Assembly: GCA_963277665.1 (NCBI GenBank)
Contig: OY728153.1
Location: forward strand, 270,604,250 to 270,668,249
DNA length: 64,000 bases
Origin: Viscum album
Taxonomy: Eukaryota; Streptophyta; Magnoliopsida; Santalales; Viscaceae
Direction: 5' to 3'
Both the position numbers and the translations under genes were made by a program. Positions 10,949 to 22,704 of the stretch are shown here, piece by piece; position 1 is the first letter of the stretch; the number at the start of each line of letters is the position of its first letter. The notes beneath the pieces are model-generated. The model was given only the letters and a program-made list of their open reading frames with translations. It was not told where the DNA came from and made no database searches.

Positions 10949-12698
10949 TGTAACACCCTAGTATTTTATAGTTTGTGATCTCTTTAAAGTAATTCAATAA
11001 CTTACACCCCATGCAACACGTAGTTTGAGCGCCCCACAACTTACCAACCATGCCGTTTGAAAAGCGGTTATGAATAATAATAACTAGATTTTGAATTTTA
11101 TATACTTAATTATAACATCTATATTATGTGTGTATTTGACGTATTATGGAGACAAATTCATTTTTTTCAGATAAAAGAAATATTTTTCAAAAAATGAAAT
11201 TTTCCGCCTTTTAATCAAGAACCCTTTTTTTAATCCAAATTTTAAAACTTTTATATATGCTATTTAATGAAATTAAATTCCTATTTATAATTGGGACATT
11301 AAAATTTAGGTTGGAAAAATATTTGGTACTTTTTTGATAACTTTCATATTTTGATGAATAGTAAAAAATAATAAATTTTAATTGAAAGTAACTTTTTTAA
11401 TCAAAATAATTTATAGTGTTCAATTATAGATTGAAGTAGTTTTAAAGTATAATTAGATTATATTTTTACCATTTAATTCAATATTTGTCATTTAATGTAA
11501 TTTCAATTTTTAATTAGATATAGATATATGTCAATCTATTGGTAGATTTATCTTTTTAAAACCCACCTTTTCATTTTGACAATGGAAATTAATTTTAAAT
11601 TAATTTTTTTTCAACTTCTGTGTTTTGAATTTTGAAAAATGTAGTTCAAATTTTCAATCAGGAGGTCCAAATTTTGTAAATAGCTAACTTTTATATTATG
11701 ACATTATGAATAGTTAGTTCAGTAAATATTTTATTCAGCATGGTTAAAGGGTAAATCTAGTAAATAAGGGTAAAAAAATAATATTATAATAATATTAAAT
11801 TACCTTAAAACATGTCCTAACCATACTAGATGCCATATGTTCTACCGTGGGCATCATTGGGTCAATTTTGGGACCCCATGGAGCAACTTGTAAGTGAAAA
11901 TGACACATTGTAATAATTAATTTAAAGATAAAGAAAATGTAACATAAACATATATATTTTAGTAAAAAAATATTTATATTAGGTTATATAATAGATCTAT
12001 TAGACTATAAATATTAAAAAGAAATATAAAAATATTTCCAGCATCATGGTATTTTATTTATAGTTTTTATAAATTAAATAATTAAATTTATTTATAACAC
12101 AATAAAGAAGCAGTATTTTCATTATTTATGAAAGAATCAAATAAATGTTATTATAAATATTAAAATAAAAGTAAATTAAAACTTTTGATTCCATAAACGA
12201 ATTTTCTAGGTGAATATGACATGTTAGGGATGCTTCAATTTATTTTATTTCTAAGTAATCAAGTTGTTATGAATTTCAATGAAACCAAATACAAAATTGT
12301 GTCAAAATCGATATAAATGTGTTTAATAAAATACTATTTTATTAAATGATATAATATTCTTAAACATATAATTCTTCGAAAAAGGAATTAAATAATCACA
12401 GATATGTCATTAATGAACCACTTGAGGTTCTCCTTCTAGTTTATTGTATGTTTATAAACCATATAGTGTATGAATACTAGAAGACATGGTAAAAGTTAGA
12501 CTATTTAACCAAAAGCTAAATGTAAATGTTAAGGTTAATATGGTGACCTAAACTTGTCTAAAACATATTGGTTGAGAGTTGTAACACCCATACCTACCTT
12601 GTCATTGAAAAAAATCCATTTTGAGGAATTATAAAACGAAAATGATTTTAGAATAAATTAATATTTCATGCTTTTCCTAAAGTGCCCCTCACCCCTCT

Positions 12699-12706
12699 TA
12701 TAAAAG
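12699..12706 (+). promoter_or_regulatory. LTR TATA box (A copy 3)
   Basis: TATAAAAG at the same place as in copy 2, followed by the same pyrimidine-rich leader (ACCCTTCTCTTAAATTCCC). Confidence 0.7.
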
Positions 12707-13029
12707 GGTACTTACCCTTCTCTTAAATTCCCACCTCCAAAGTGATTTGGGTCAGCAAAACCCTATTCAAAACTCCTCCCACCTAACCCCATTTCAACCT
12801 ATAGGCCTTACATTGATTATAAATCCAACCTAATTATCACTTTTGTTCAAATAAAAAGAAAGAAGCCGATGAAAAGGTAATTACGTCATCACCTCTTTCA
12901 AAGTTCTTTTCTTCTTCCAATTCCTATTTCTTTGTCTTTTCCATACAAAAATGATTACTACAGTACTTTATACATAATGAGATTTTATTATAAATAGGGT
13001 ACAACTGTATTCATTATTTTATCCATCAT

Positions 13030-13520
13030 ATGAATGACAAAATCACTATACATGCATACGTACTTCTTACTGTCTCCACGTTGTGGTGTAGTTTGTTATT
13101 CCACACTTCATTATTTGGATGGGTATAATAATGAGTATAATTGATGTAAATAATAATATAGAATTTTAATTATTATGTATATATAATATAACATCCAATT
13201 AATCAAAATTTCATCATCAATATAATGAAATTATTGCTCGTACGTACGTACGTACGAATTACCGTCTCCATGACCCAATGAGATTCATTTCCACATTCAC
13301 CATTCAACGAAGATTATAAAAATATATATAAGTATGTAAAATATGACATAATAATTATACTATAAATATATATATACATACATAAATACACATATATATA
13401 TATATTACATATATCTCATTCTCATACTTCCTTTCAACACAATTTGAAAATGGAAACAACATTTATTTGTATGTAAGGACTACCGTCTCCATAAATAGTG
13501 TTTTCCATTTAATATTAATA
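13030..13520 (+). promoter_or_regulatory. Triplet of hairpin modules, A copy 3
   Basis: Cores lie at 13065-13088, 13258-13275 and 13479-13500. In the middle module the GTACGTAC element has expanded into four TACG units (13241-13256). The outer arms still pair in modules 1 and 3. Confidence 0.65.
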
Positions 13521-15076
13521 TATATTATACATATTTATGTTCTAAATATATGTGAAAAATAAATCATTTTTTATATTCATGAATCAATCAAATCGTGATA
13601 TAAGTTATACAATTAATAATAACAAGTTAAAACAGATACGATAAAGAAAGCGATTATTACCTGAAATTTTATTTTTACATAGAAAATATTATTAAATGGG
13701 TAGTATAAAGTCATAAATGAATGAAGTATGATATCATAAATATGAATATGGTTCTTTTATAACTTAATAACATTCCATGGTCATTATTAAAGAGGATGAA
13801 CATACCCTCGACCAAATTAAAGTACAAGGTAACAGTTAAATACTCAATCTCATTATTATCCTGGATTGTTTATGTGTAAGTTTTTACTAGGAAATATTTA
13901 TTATCCATTTCCATGTTTAATAAAAGAGTTTACAAAAGGATTATTTTTAAGGGAATACTTATCTAAAAAATCATTTTAAATGGTTTAAATATTTATAATT
14001 CTAAATATTTTCATTAATGTCCATGTTTTCAAAATAGTTTTAAGGATTTATTTATATTGACATGAATGTTTTAAAATATAAAATCCTTTAAAAAGTATGA
14101 AATTTGTATGGGAACCTTTGATTCAAAAATGTTTTTTAAATGTATTCCTTTATAAAGCTTGATACTTTTAAATAATTTCATGATAAAGGGATATTTCTCT
14201 CAATGTGTTTTACATGTTGCTTTCAACTATGTCAACATAGTTTACTGGATATTATTCATGTTTGAAGATGATTTATTATAATAAAATATTCTATATTGTA
14301 TTGAATGAGTGATGATATGATTTACTACAGATGTTCTATTTTTATACCATTCATGCTTTACAGTTAAAGTATTCACATTTCATATGAAAGTTTTAATACG
14401 AATGTTTATGTTATGTTTCACCCATTTCATATGAGTAATGCATTAGACATAGTAAGTGATCGGAGGGGCCCACTATATCCCCTCGATGCATCGGTAGGTC
14501 TCATGAGTCAAATTAGTGTCTTCGAACAAGGCCTTGATATAATTTTTTTATTTTTAGTCATGGCATGAGGCATTGACTATGTGGTTATGATGTCCGGCAA
14601 TATGCATTCCATCATTGTGAAATTAGTTATTACCTGTGATTATTCGACTAGTAGAATATCCATGTTCATATTTATGTGGTGATGTTTTTTTTTATTTTTT
14701 CAATATTATTTTCATGTTTTGGTTTAAAAGGATTTAGTTTTTATTACACATCTTGCAGTAAAATTTTATAGCTTTCGCTAAATTTTTTACCATTAAAAAA
14801 CATCTGAGCTCACCCCTTTCTTATGTTATGTTTTCTTAGGATTCCAAGAAGTTTATTATTATTGATAGACAGGGATAAGATAGGGGAGTAATGGCATTAT
14901 AAAAATATTATTTATGTTGTGTTTTATTCTTGATTGTGTAATGTAACGTACATGTATATAATCTATTTTTCAATTACTGCTAAACCGATCGGTCCTTCAA
15001 GAATTGATTCCTTTTAATCATGCCAATGTATTAAAATAATGAACCAGATATAGGATTTTTGGGTTGGGGAGTTACA

Positions 15077-17176
15077 TCAAAACCTGGTATTTGACCACCA
15101 TGGTCTATATCAAAGTGTCAGTCTACTTTACAAGACACAACATGTGTGGGTGAATCCTGTGCATGGGTTAGTAAAACAATACTCTATATGGACACAAACC
15201 AAAAATAGAGACAGCAAATGAAAAGTAAACACTAAGAATTATAAACTCACATAGGTATACCATAATTTATAGAAAGAAATATTATCAGTTGTATAGATGA
15301 ACATCTTGTGCTGCTGAGGGACTCATACCTGATGAGTCATTGAGGTCTGTCGGTCCACAAAGGTCTGATCTTCTATCAGGCCATTGAGGTCTACTTCTCA
15401 CTTCCTTCTCATCGCATCCAACCATTGGATTTCTACTCATAAAAGCTGGATTCTTAGTGAATCTTCTTCTGAATCCATCAAACATAACTCAACCTCCATG
15501 GAAACTGAATTGGAGTATGTCCAAATGACCTTCTCATCGCAAGGGTCCCAATTCCATAGACAGCTCATCAAATAGATCCTCCATTTGAATGTTATGGTAA
15601 ATTTAGTGAAAATGGGTTCCATTGGACCATGGACCAACCACCGCAATTGGTTTCCTGGTTCAACCATGGATGGGCTATCACAGCCTCATGAAAGCTCCAA
15701 TGACTATGGCTCCGGTCGATCGTGGCCCGAACTGGCTACCCGAGTTTGACTAGATCCACAGGGTCGACCCAGCCCACTGGGCTCCACCCGCCCCGGCTGG
15801 GCTTGACCCATCAGTTTCTAGTTGGACCGCTAGGATGAGGGCGGGTTCACCCTCCTCAAACATGACAACCTTCCACATCCATCTCATGTCACGCGGCGGG
15901 CTCGACCGACTATTGTTCCGCAAGTGTCCTACAACTAGAGCCATAGGTTTTGGTCATTACCACAACCTTATCCACATGGAGAGCCATGTTGACAGGGATG
16001 TTTCTACTAGAGCTGACACCGGTGCACCTATATGCATTTCCATAGTTTGTCTGATGTTCTCCGGCAGTCAATTCTTCGATCCCAAAGGGGTTCCGGGATC
16101 CTCAGGACACATTCTTCATCTCATGGGGTTCCGATCATCATTTCATCCCCTTTTCAATGATAATATGTTCTCATGTGATATCTCCCACATCGTGTCGATA
16201 TGATCTCCACCGCATCGCCACACCTCCATTATGTCGTGTCCATTCCTGATCCCTGACGTCAGATCGTTGCACCAAGGAACAGTTGCACAATGATTGATCC
16301 ATCATCGACCCACGAAGAATGCGACAAATGCATGGGTCTAAAGGGGGAGGAAAACCAAACAACAATTTGATTATCGATCCTCTGTCTTCATTCATCACAA
16401 CATTAATCCTATCATGTTCATGGGTTGATCTGAATTCTACATTTAAATCAATGAACGAGAGAGAAAATATTAAATAATATTCCCTACCTCGAATTTGGAT
16501 CATTCTTTGGTGAATATCGCACAACTGTCGTTCGTTGTTCATTGATCCGCAACCCATAGTTGTTGTTTGCGGTCCTTCAAAGGATGGAAGAAAGAAGGGA
16601 GAATGGTTCCCGTCATCATGGGTGATTTTTCGATAGTCCCTCGCCAATGCCAAATCTCAATGTTCAAAGAAACCTTGACTGTGACAAAGATCCCACATTC
16701 AATTAACCCGTTAAATATCGAAAACCTGTTTCATTGTTTCTGTTACACTTCATTGAAGTGTCACTATGTTATTTCATTTATGAAACAAAATTTATATTAC
16801 TCTATAATGAAATTCAAAATTCAAATAATATAAACTAAATGTTTATTTTTTTCATTATGAAAATTATATTAATTAAATTTTCATAAAATGTCCAAAAATA
16901 ATATTTTTCTCTTGACAATTGTTGTTCAAGGTTAGGTCCCTTCTTAGGTAATGTCATCATTCTAGATGCAATGGTGCCCTAAAATTTTTAATTCGGGAAC
17001 ATGTTTAGACTTTTTCAAAAAAATCTTACATGTACTATTTTAAATAAACATAAAAAGTTCTAACTCTTATTTTCGAGCTCACCAAGCCATAGAATCAAGT
17101 GTCTTCTAAGAACCTGGTCTCGAAATAAACCTATACAATTTTGAAAAACAAATCATGGAATTTCAGGGACATTACA
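15077..17176 (-). repeat. Probable LTR fragment of another family (G), cut by array A
   Basis: Read on the - strand it begins TGTAATGTCCCTGAAA at 17176, like the starts of the other LTRs, and is preceded by the purine-leaning GAATTGAAAAG. Its other end is lost where the A array ends at 15076. The part from about 15285 to 16350 is clearly richer in GC than the rest of the window. Overlapping frames exist on both strands (for example 160 codons at 16171-16653 on - and 122 codons at 15835-16203 on +). None has a recognisable domain, and frames open on both strands at once are typical of GC-rich non-coding DNA. GAGGTAGGGA (16481-16490 on -) resembles a splice donor and recurs in families B and E. 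A host gene fragment cannot be excluded. Confidence 0.4.
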
Positions 17177-19771
17177 CTTTTCAATTCATCATACACTATA
17201 TTGAGATAATATTCCAATGAAGGGTGTCAAGCGATAAAGATAAATCGGAAGAAGTCAGTATATTGGGAGTGTTGAGAGTTGTCTCTTTACTCAAACAAAC
17301 AACCAAAACATAGTGTTTGAGGAGAAATTAAAAAGTATAAATGATATGAAAACTCAAAAAAAAAATTGGGCTTCACTACCCTGAAATAAGATCAAATTTT
17401 TGCCCTAAATTAAAAGATTCTGGAATCGCTACACAAAGATAGAAATGAATAATGAAAAATTCATTATGGGGAGGTGGAAAACATAAGGACATAAAATAAA
17501 AATAATGCATAAAATGAAATAGTGTAAAAAGATATTGAACTTTATCAAATGTGAAAATATAAAAATAATGAAGAAACCTAGAAATATAGAAATTTGTACC
17601 TTTTGAAAATATGATTACATGTTTTTTAAAATAAATATCCAATAAACATAACCCAAATATTGAGAGGCCTTATGTCTTTTATAGGTAAGGTTCAAAATTC
17701 CAAAAAATGAAAGTAAAATAAAATATCATTATTTTATTTTCTATAGTTATTTTATTAGTCAATTTGAGCTCATAAAACTATATAAGATAACCCAGGGGAT
17801 ATGTCCAATAATAAGGTGATATTAAAATTACGAGTAAGGGATCAATTAAGGTAAATGAGATTAATGTACTAGTAAAAAGGAATAGAATGATATCATAAAA
17901 GCTATGAATCATTGATAATCATAAGGTAAAATGAAATAATTAACATTGAATCATATGAAAATAGAAACATAGGTTTTTTGGAACTACATAAATCATTTCA
18001 AAAAAAAAGTTAAGGATCACCACAAAGATAACATTTGATGATGGAAAGTGTCCGATCAGTAATTAGGTTTACTTTATAACCCAAAATATATCCTCTCAGG
18101 AGACAAATATATTTCCCAATTCAATGTAGTGCCATCTCGGTGAACTCATTATAGTATGTACATGCCAATTTGTTCCACATAAATAATTACAATATTGTAC
18201 ATAATCATAAGAAATAACCATGGAAAGAAGTGGGTTTTATAATCTTGCCACATATCCCAATTGAATAATATTTCCTAAATATTAAAAAGAGAATAAAGAA
18301 TTTAATATTTTGAAACATTCATATGTATTTATATAAGTTTGTTTCTATTTTTTTCTATTAATTTAAAATAATTCATGAGAATGGGTACATAATTGGGTAT
18401 AGAAATTGAACTTTAAAAAGGTGTTTTTAGTATCTAGTTATTGAATTTTTTAGAAATAATGAACAAGGGTTTTTATAAAAACCCATAGGTAAAAAATAAT
18501 AGTTATCCCTAAAATAATAGTTTGTTAAATTAAATCATAAATGGTAATTAATACATTAAAATATTATTACTTAAAATGATTAAGGGATAAAAAAATTCCA
18601 TTAAAATGGATTGATTTAAAAGAAGGAATTTGAGAAATGAACCTAAGGATTGTATAAACACCATTAATTCATGGGAGAATAATACATGTATATATTTTAG
18701 AGACATATATACATAAATCAAAAGAATTACAGAAAAAAAAAATTGATTGATTAAGTGAGTTAGATATAAAAATTTCCTAACTCAATGAAAATGGGGTGGT
18801 TTAGAGAGATCCCCTACCTTAGTTCTAGAATCATTATGCACCTCTAAATAACATCAAGGATAATAAAATTAGAATCTTTAATTAATTAATTAAGAACATT
18901 TTAATTCAATTTCATGTTAAATATATTTATATTATTTTAATTTAAAACACTTTTAAAGAGATCTAATGTTAAATTTGACTGTTTGGTTGGAATTCATTTC
19001 ATTGTTCCATGGTCAGATCACTTATGGAAAATTATTAATGTCCATTTAAAATAGGTCTATGACTATAGAAGTGATATAAAATGGTATTAATATAGTTATA
19101 GAAATTAACATGGCTCTAAATATTAATATGTGTTATGAAAAAGGGATAATTCATTTAGTAGATCATTTACGTTATATAGTTAGTTAATTTTGGTGGTTTT
19201 ACCAACCGACATAAACTAAATTCTTTTTATATAAATATTATGGACATATTTTCATTCAATAATGAGAGATAATATATAATATAAATATTTAGGTCATTTT
19301 AAACCATTATAAGGAAATTTTAGCATACTATGATGGTAGTAATGGAAAATAAAACTCATCATTCATGAGGCCGGTGAAAATAAATAATATGGATAGAGTT
19401 CTTATTTTTAGTATAAGAGGAGATAAAGTGAAGAGTATGGATGATAAATATTGCATTTACTCAAAATAATGGCATTATATATATGATATTTGGGTCATTA
19501 TTCCACTTCAAATACAATTTATTTTAGTGGTTGAAGAGGAAGAAAAATAAATAGAACCAGTTTAGGGTATTACCTTCTTATTTGGATGTTTCTTATTGAG
19601 ACATCAATTAGGGAACATTGTATTGATATTAGGATGAGACTAAAGATTTTAAGTATATAATGATCAATATAAAGAGATATTTAGATAGGTTTATGGTAAT
19701 ATCGTTTGTAAATACATGAAATCTAGTAGCCTAAATATGGATGTTATTTTACTACATTGGAACTAGATACA
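17177..19771 (-). mobile_element. Family B internal-like region, non-coding
   Basis: On the - strand this follows the B LTR end at 19772. It begins with a decayed priming site (TTGTATCTAG) and then a stretch that aligns with the start of the A internal region (AACATCC block). It runs 2.6 kb to the LTR-like start at 17176. No gag or pol motif was found. The part at about 17610-18150 resembles 42800-43330 in the same orientation. The CCCCTACCTT motif at 18811 matches, on the other strand, motifs in E and G. It is the same size class as the A internal region, so it is probably a second non-autonomous unit in tandem with B. Confidence 0.45.
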
Positions 19772-21939
19772 AGTAACTCCATCCCAAATTAATGAATAGT
19801 TTAGTAGTCATGTTAAACAATATAAAACAATTATAATAATATTAAATTGGAAATAAATTATAAAAACATAGTGAAAGTTAATCTTAATCAACATTGAACT
19901 CATTCAAAGATTCCTTTTTTTATCATAGGGAATATAAAAAAATAATGGTCATATAAAATGATCAATAAGGGTTACATATATTGAAATATATAGTGGGAAA
20001 ATGAGGAATAATCAATAAGGAATTCCAATTGACTAAAAACACATAACATTTAATGAATAAATTGATCATGAAGATTAATATGGTATGCATAAATAATGAT
20101 CAAATAAATTAATTTAAATAAACACTTGAGCATGAAACTTACATATAGGTTTCATAAATATTAAAATAATCACATTTACATCAATATATATCTTCATAAT
20201 GATGGAATGTATAATGAAGGACATCATAATCTTACCATCAAGGCCTTATTTTAGGAATCAATATATAAATTGGTATGGCATATACCAAATAACCAAATCA
20301 GTTTATCTCACAAGACCCACTGATGCATCAACGGGCAATGAAGTTCATCACCCATAACATACTAAGTGTAATTAATTCCAAATATATTAAATCACCAATT
20401 TAATTAAAAAAATCATTAATAAATCCCCATATTGAATAAAAAATATGAAATATATTGATATCACCAGTCAATCAAGTAAGAAAACACAAATTATAGAAAG
20501 AGTATATGGTTTAGGCAATAAGAATATCCATTATGAAAAGAATATGGATATGGATGCTAAAAATTGATCATAATAGTTAATATTTTATAAGAAATTTAGT
20601 GAATAAAAAAATTAGATATGACAGATAACCAATAATTCATCATAAATGAAGATTTTATAGTAAAATCCAGTCTTTTGGAGGATATAAAAATGTGAAAGAA
20701 AAAAAATTAAAGTAAAAATTTATTAAATAGTTGTTTTTATAAAAAAATTGAAAAGGTGTAGAATAATTTTGATATCATAAAATGGTTGTAGATATGGGAA
20801 ATTCCATTAATGGTTGATCTCTTAAAAACAATGATTCATTTTGACTTTTTATAAAGAATGTTGAAAATGAACCTTTCATAAATAAATATAATAATTCCTT
20901 TTAAACCTTGTAAAAATTCAAGGATAACATAAATTGTACGTAATAAATTATTTTATTATATAAAATGGACTTTTTAAATGAATTTTTAAAAATATATACA
21001 TATGAAAAAAGTATACATGATACAAACTTGAAATAAGATTAATTTTCCTTCAAACATATCTTATCACGATTCAAGCTACAAAGGGTGGAAAAGTATGAAA
21101 AAAATTTTAATCTCCTTAAATATCTAGTGTAGAATTCAATAAATGGATTTTATGAAGGATATATTATAACAATCCTTCAACAAAATCATATAAACAATCC
21201 CATAAAATGAGATTTTAAAATAAAATATTACCTCTTTAACAACTATTAAATCACAAACTCTTGAAAGTGTAAACTTGAATTGAAACATAAAAAAGGATGA
21301 ATTAAAAGATATTGATGTTTTAAATATTAAATTGTTTTTATATATTCCTTATAAAAGAAAATATTCACATAATACCAATTATTTTTTAATGGAGTTGAAA
21401 TTGAGACAAAATCACTTAAAAAGGTTGCATCATGGAGGTGATAAATAATCAATGAGGTGATTATGTTTAAAAAATATAAATACATAAACAAAGTATAAAT
21501 AAAACATAAGTAAATTAGAAATTATTTCACTCATAAACTTGGTTTAACATATTCAATGATGTAGAAGTATGACCTAATGAATAGAAACTGATTTAAGAAA
21601 CCATATACCATATGATTGATGTTCATGATAAGTGATTTTAACCACCTATATAAAAATATTAAACATATTATAATTATATAAAAAATTAATTTCAGTACTT
21701 ATAATATCATATATGATCTAATTAAAATATTTAAACACCCATTTTATAATAATTCATTTGAAATTGTCATTTCTAGGTGTTAACTAGTTAATTTTTATAG
21801 GATGTTTCAGATTGGAAGTTCTAATACTTGTACATTTTTCATAAGTAAATCATATATAGAATGATAATCATGATATAATTATCATATATGTTAATAATAT
21901 ACTTATTTATAATCATTCATGATAAGTGGATATATAAAA

Positions 21940-22380
21940 ATAAAATACACAGTTCATGGAGATGGTGGGTCGCACGTATACATGAACATGAATTTCACAT
22001 TTTGACGGGTAGAATGAAAGAACGATAAATAATAATTCATATTTTTAGAATCATTATTTTATTATATATATCATATATATTCATTAATTTTTTTTACCAT
22101 TAATTAACATATAAATGAAAAATGAATCACATCAACTCATGTAGATGGTAGTCCACATGTACTCGTAAGTGACATTATAATTATCCAACAGATGGAGGTT
22201 CAGAAGGTAAATGATATTATATATTTAAAGATCCATAATTATTAAATAAATATCATATATTATCATTAGTTTCTCATTTATAACTATATAATTAAAATGG
22301 TGATGAAAAAATAAGTACACCGTTACATGGTTATGGAAAGTCTTACATACACACAAGCAAAGTTTTTTTCCATAGGAAGG
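21940..22380 (-). promoter_or_regulatory. Triplet of hairpin modules, B LTR
   Basis: Three modules lie near 21951-21990, 22131-22175 and 22313-22360, about 185 bp apart. They retain CATGGAGATGGT, ATGTAGATGGTAGTCCACA and ACATGGTTATGG type cores in antisense on the + strand. They are more diverged than in A and C, but their number, spacing and distance from the TATA box are the same. Confidence 0.55.
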
Positions 22381-22696
22381 GAAAGCGGTGAAAAATGGTT
22401 GAAACAAAATAATAATAATAAATAAATTTATTAATAATAACTGATTTATTATTTTATGATGGGTGGAATAGATTTTTTGTAACTGAAGGAATAAATAAAC
22501 TAGATATTGCTGGTAAAGAATACTACATATTCTTTGGTAGACTTCTAATATATCCCTTTTTATAGACCCATGGAACAAAATTTTAAGAATAAATGAAATT
22601 ATAATTTATGAAGAGAAATGTTTTTAACAGAATTGGGTATTGTTTTGGTAGATATAGGTTTCACAATGTTTTATAAAGAGGATAGGGGAGGGTATC

Positions 22697-22704
22697 CTTT
22701 TATA
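22697..22704 (-). promoter_or_regulatory. LTR TATA box (B)
   Basis: CTTTTATA on the + strand gives TATAAAAG on the - strand, in the expected position upstream of the module triplet. Confidence 0.6.

Larger units (their letters stand above)
1..15076 (+). mobile_element. Tandem array of non-autonomous LTR retrotransposon, family A (LTR-int-LTR-int-LTR)
   Basis: Three long direct repeats (ending at 1642, spanning 3895-7988 and 10949-15076) alternate with two internal regions of the same type (1643-3894 and 7989-10948). Position 1 aligns with 6341 and with about 13427, so the repeat period is about 6.3-7.1 kb. LTRs of about 4.1 kb begin TGTAACACC and end GTTACA. A priming site follows the first two LTRs and a purine tract precedes the third. 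The internal regions lack pol, so the family must have depended on enzymes from a related element. This size class matches LARD or TR-GAG elements of plants. The shared middle LTR is the usual product of unequal recombination between LTRs. The 5' LTR is cut by the window edge. Confidence 0.85.
10949..15076 (+). repeat. Family A LTR, copy 3 (complete, 4128 bp)
   Basis: It begins TGTAACACCC after a clear polypurine tract and ends GGAGTTACA at 15076. It has the U3 block at 11866-11876, a TATAAAAG box at 12699-12706, a leader, and three hairpin modules. No true priming site follows it, so this is the 3' end of the array. It differs from copy 2 at many positions along its length, which points to an old insertion. 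Confidence 0.88.

Noticed and set aside
15077..15110. Possible priming site after A LTR copy 3 (TGGTATTTGACC)
   Set aside because: It starts eight bases too far from the LTR end, matches only part of the initiator-Met site, and the sequence after it does not match the A internal regions.
16171..16653. 160-codon - strand frame as a host gene
   Set aside because: No recognisable domain, an overlapping + strand frame, and it lies in an LTR-like region. Kept only as an unexplained GC-rich segment.
19737..19754. TGTAGTAAAATAACATCC (-) as another LTR start
   Set aside because: It aligns better with the first bases of the A internal region after the priming site, and the B LTR end at 19772 is only 18 bases away.
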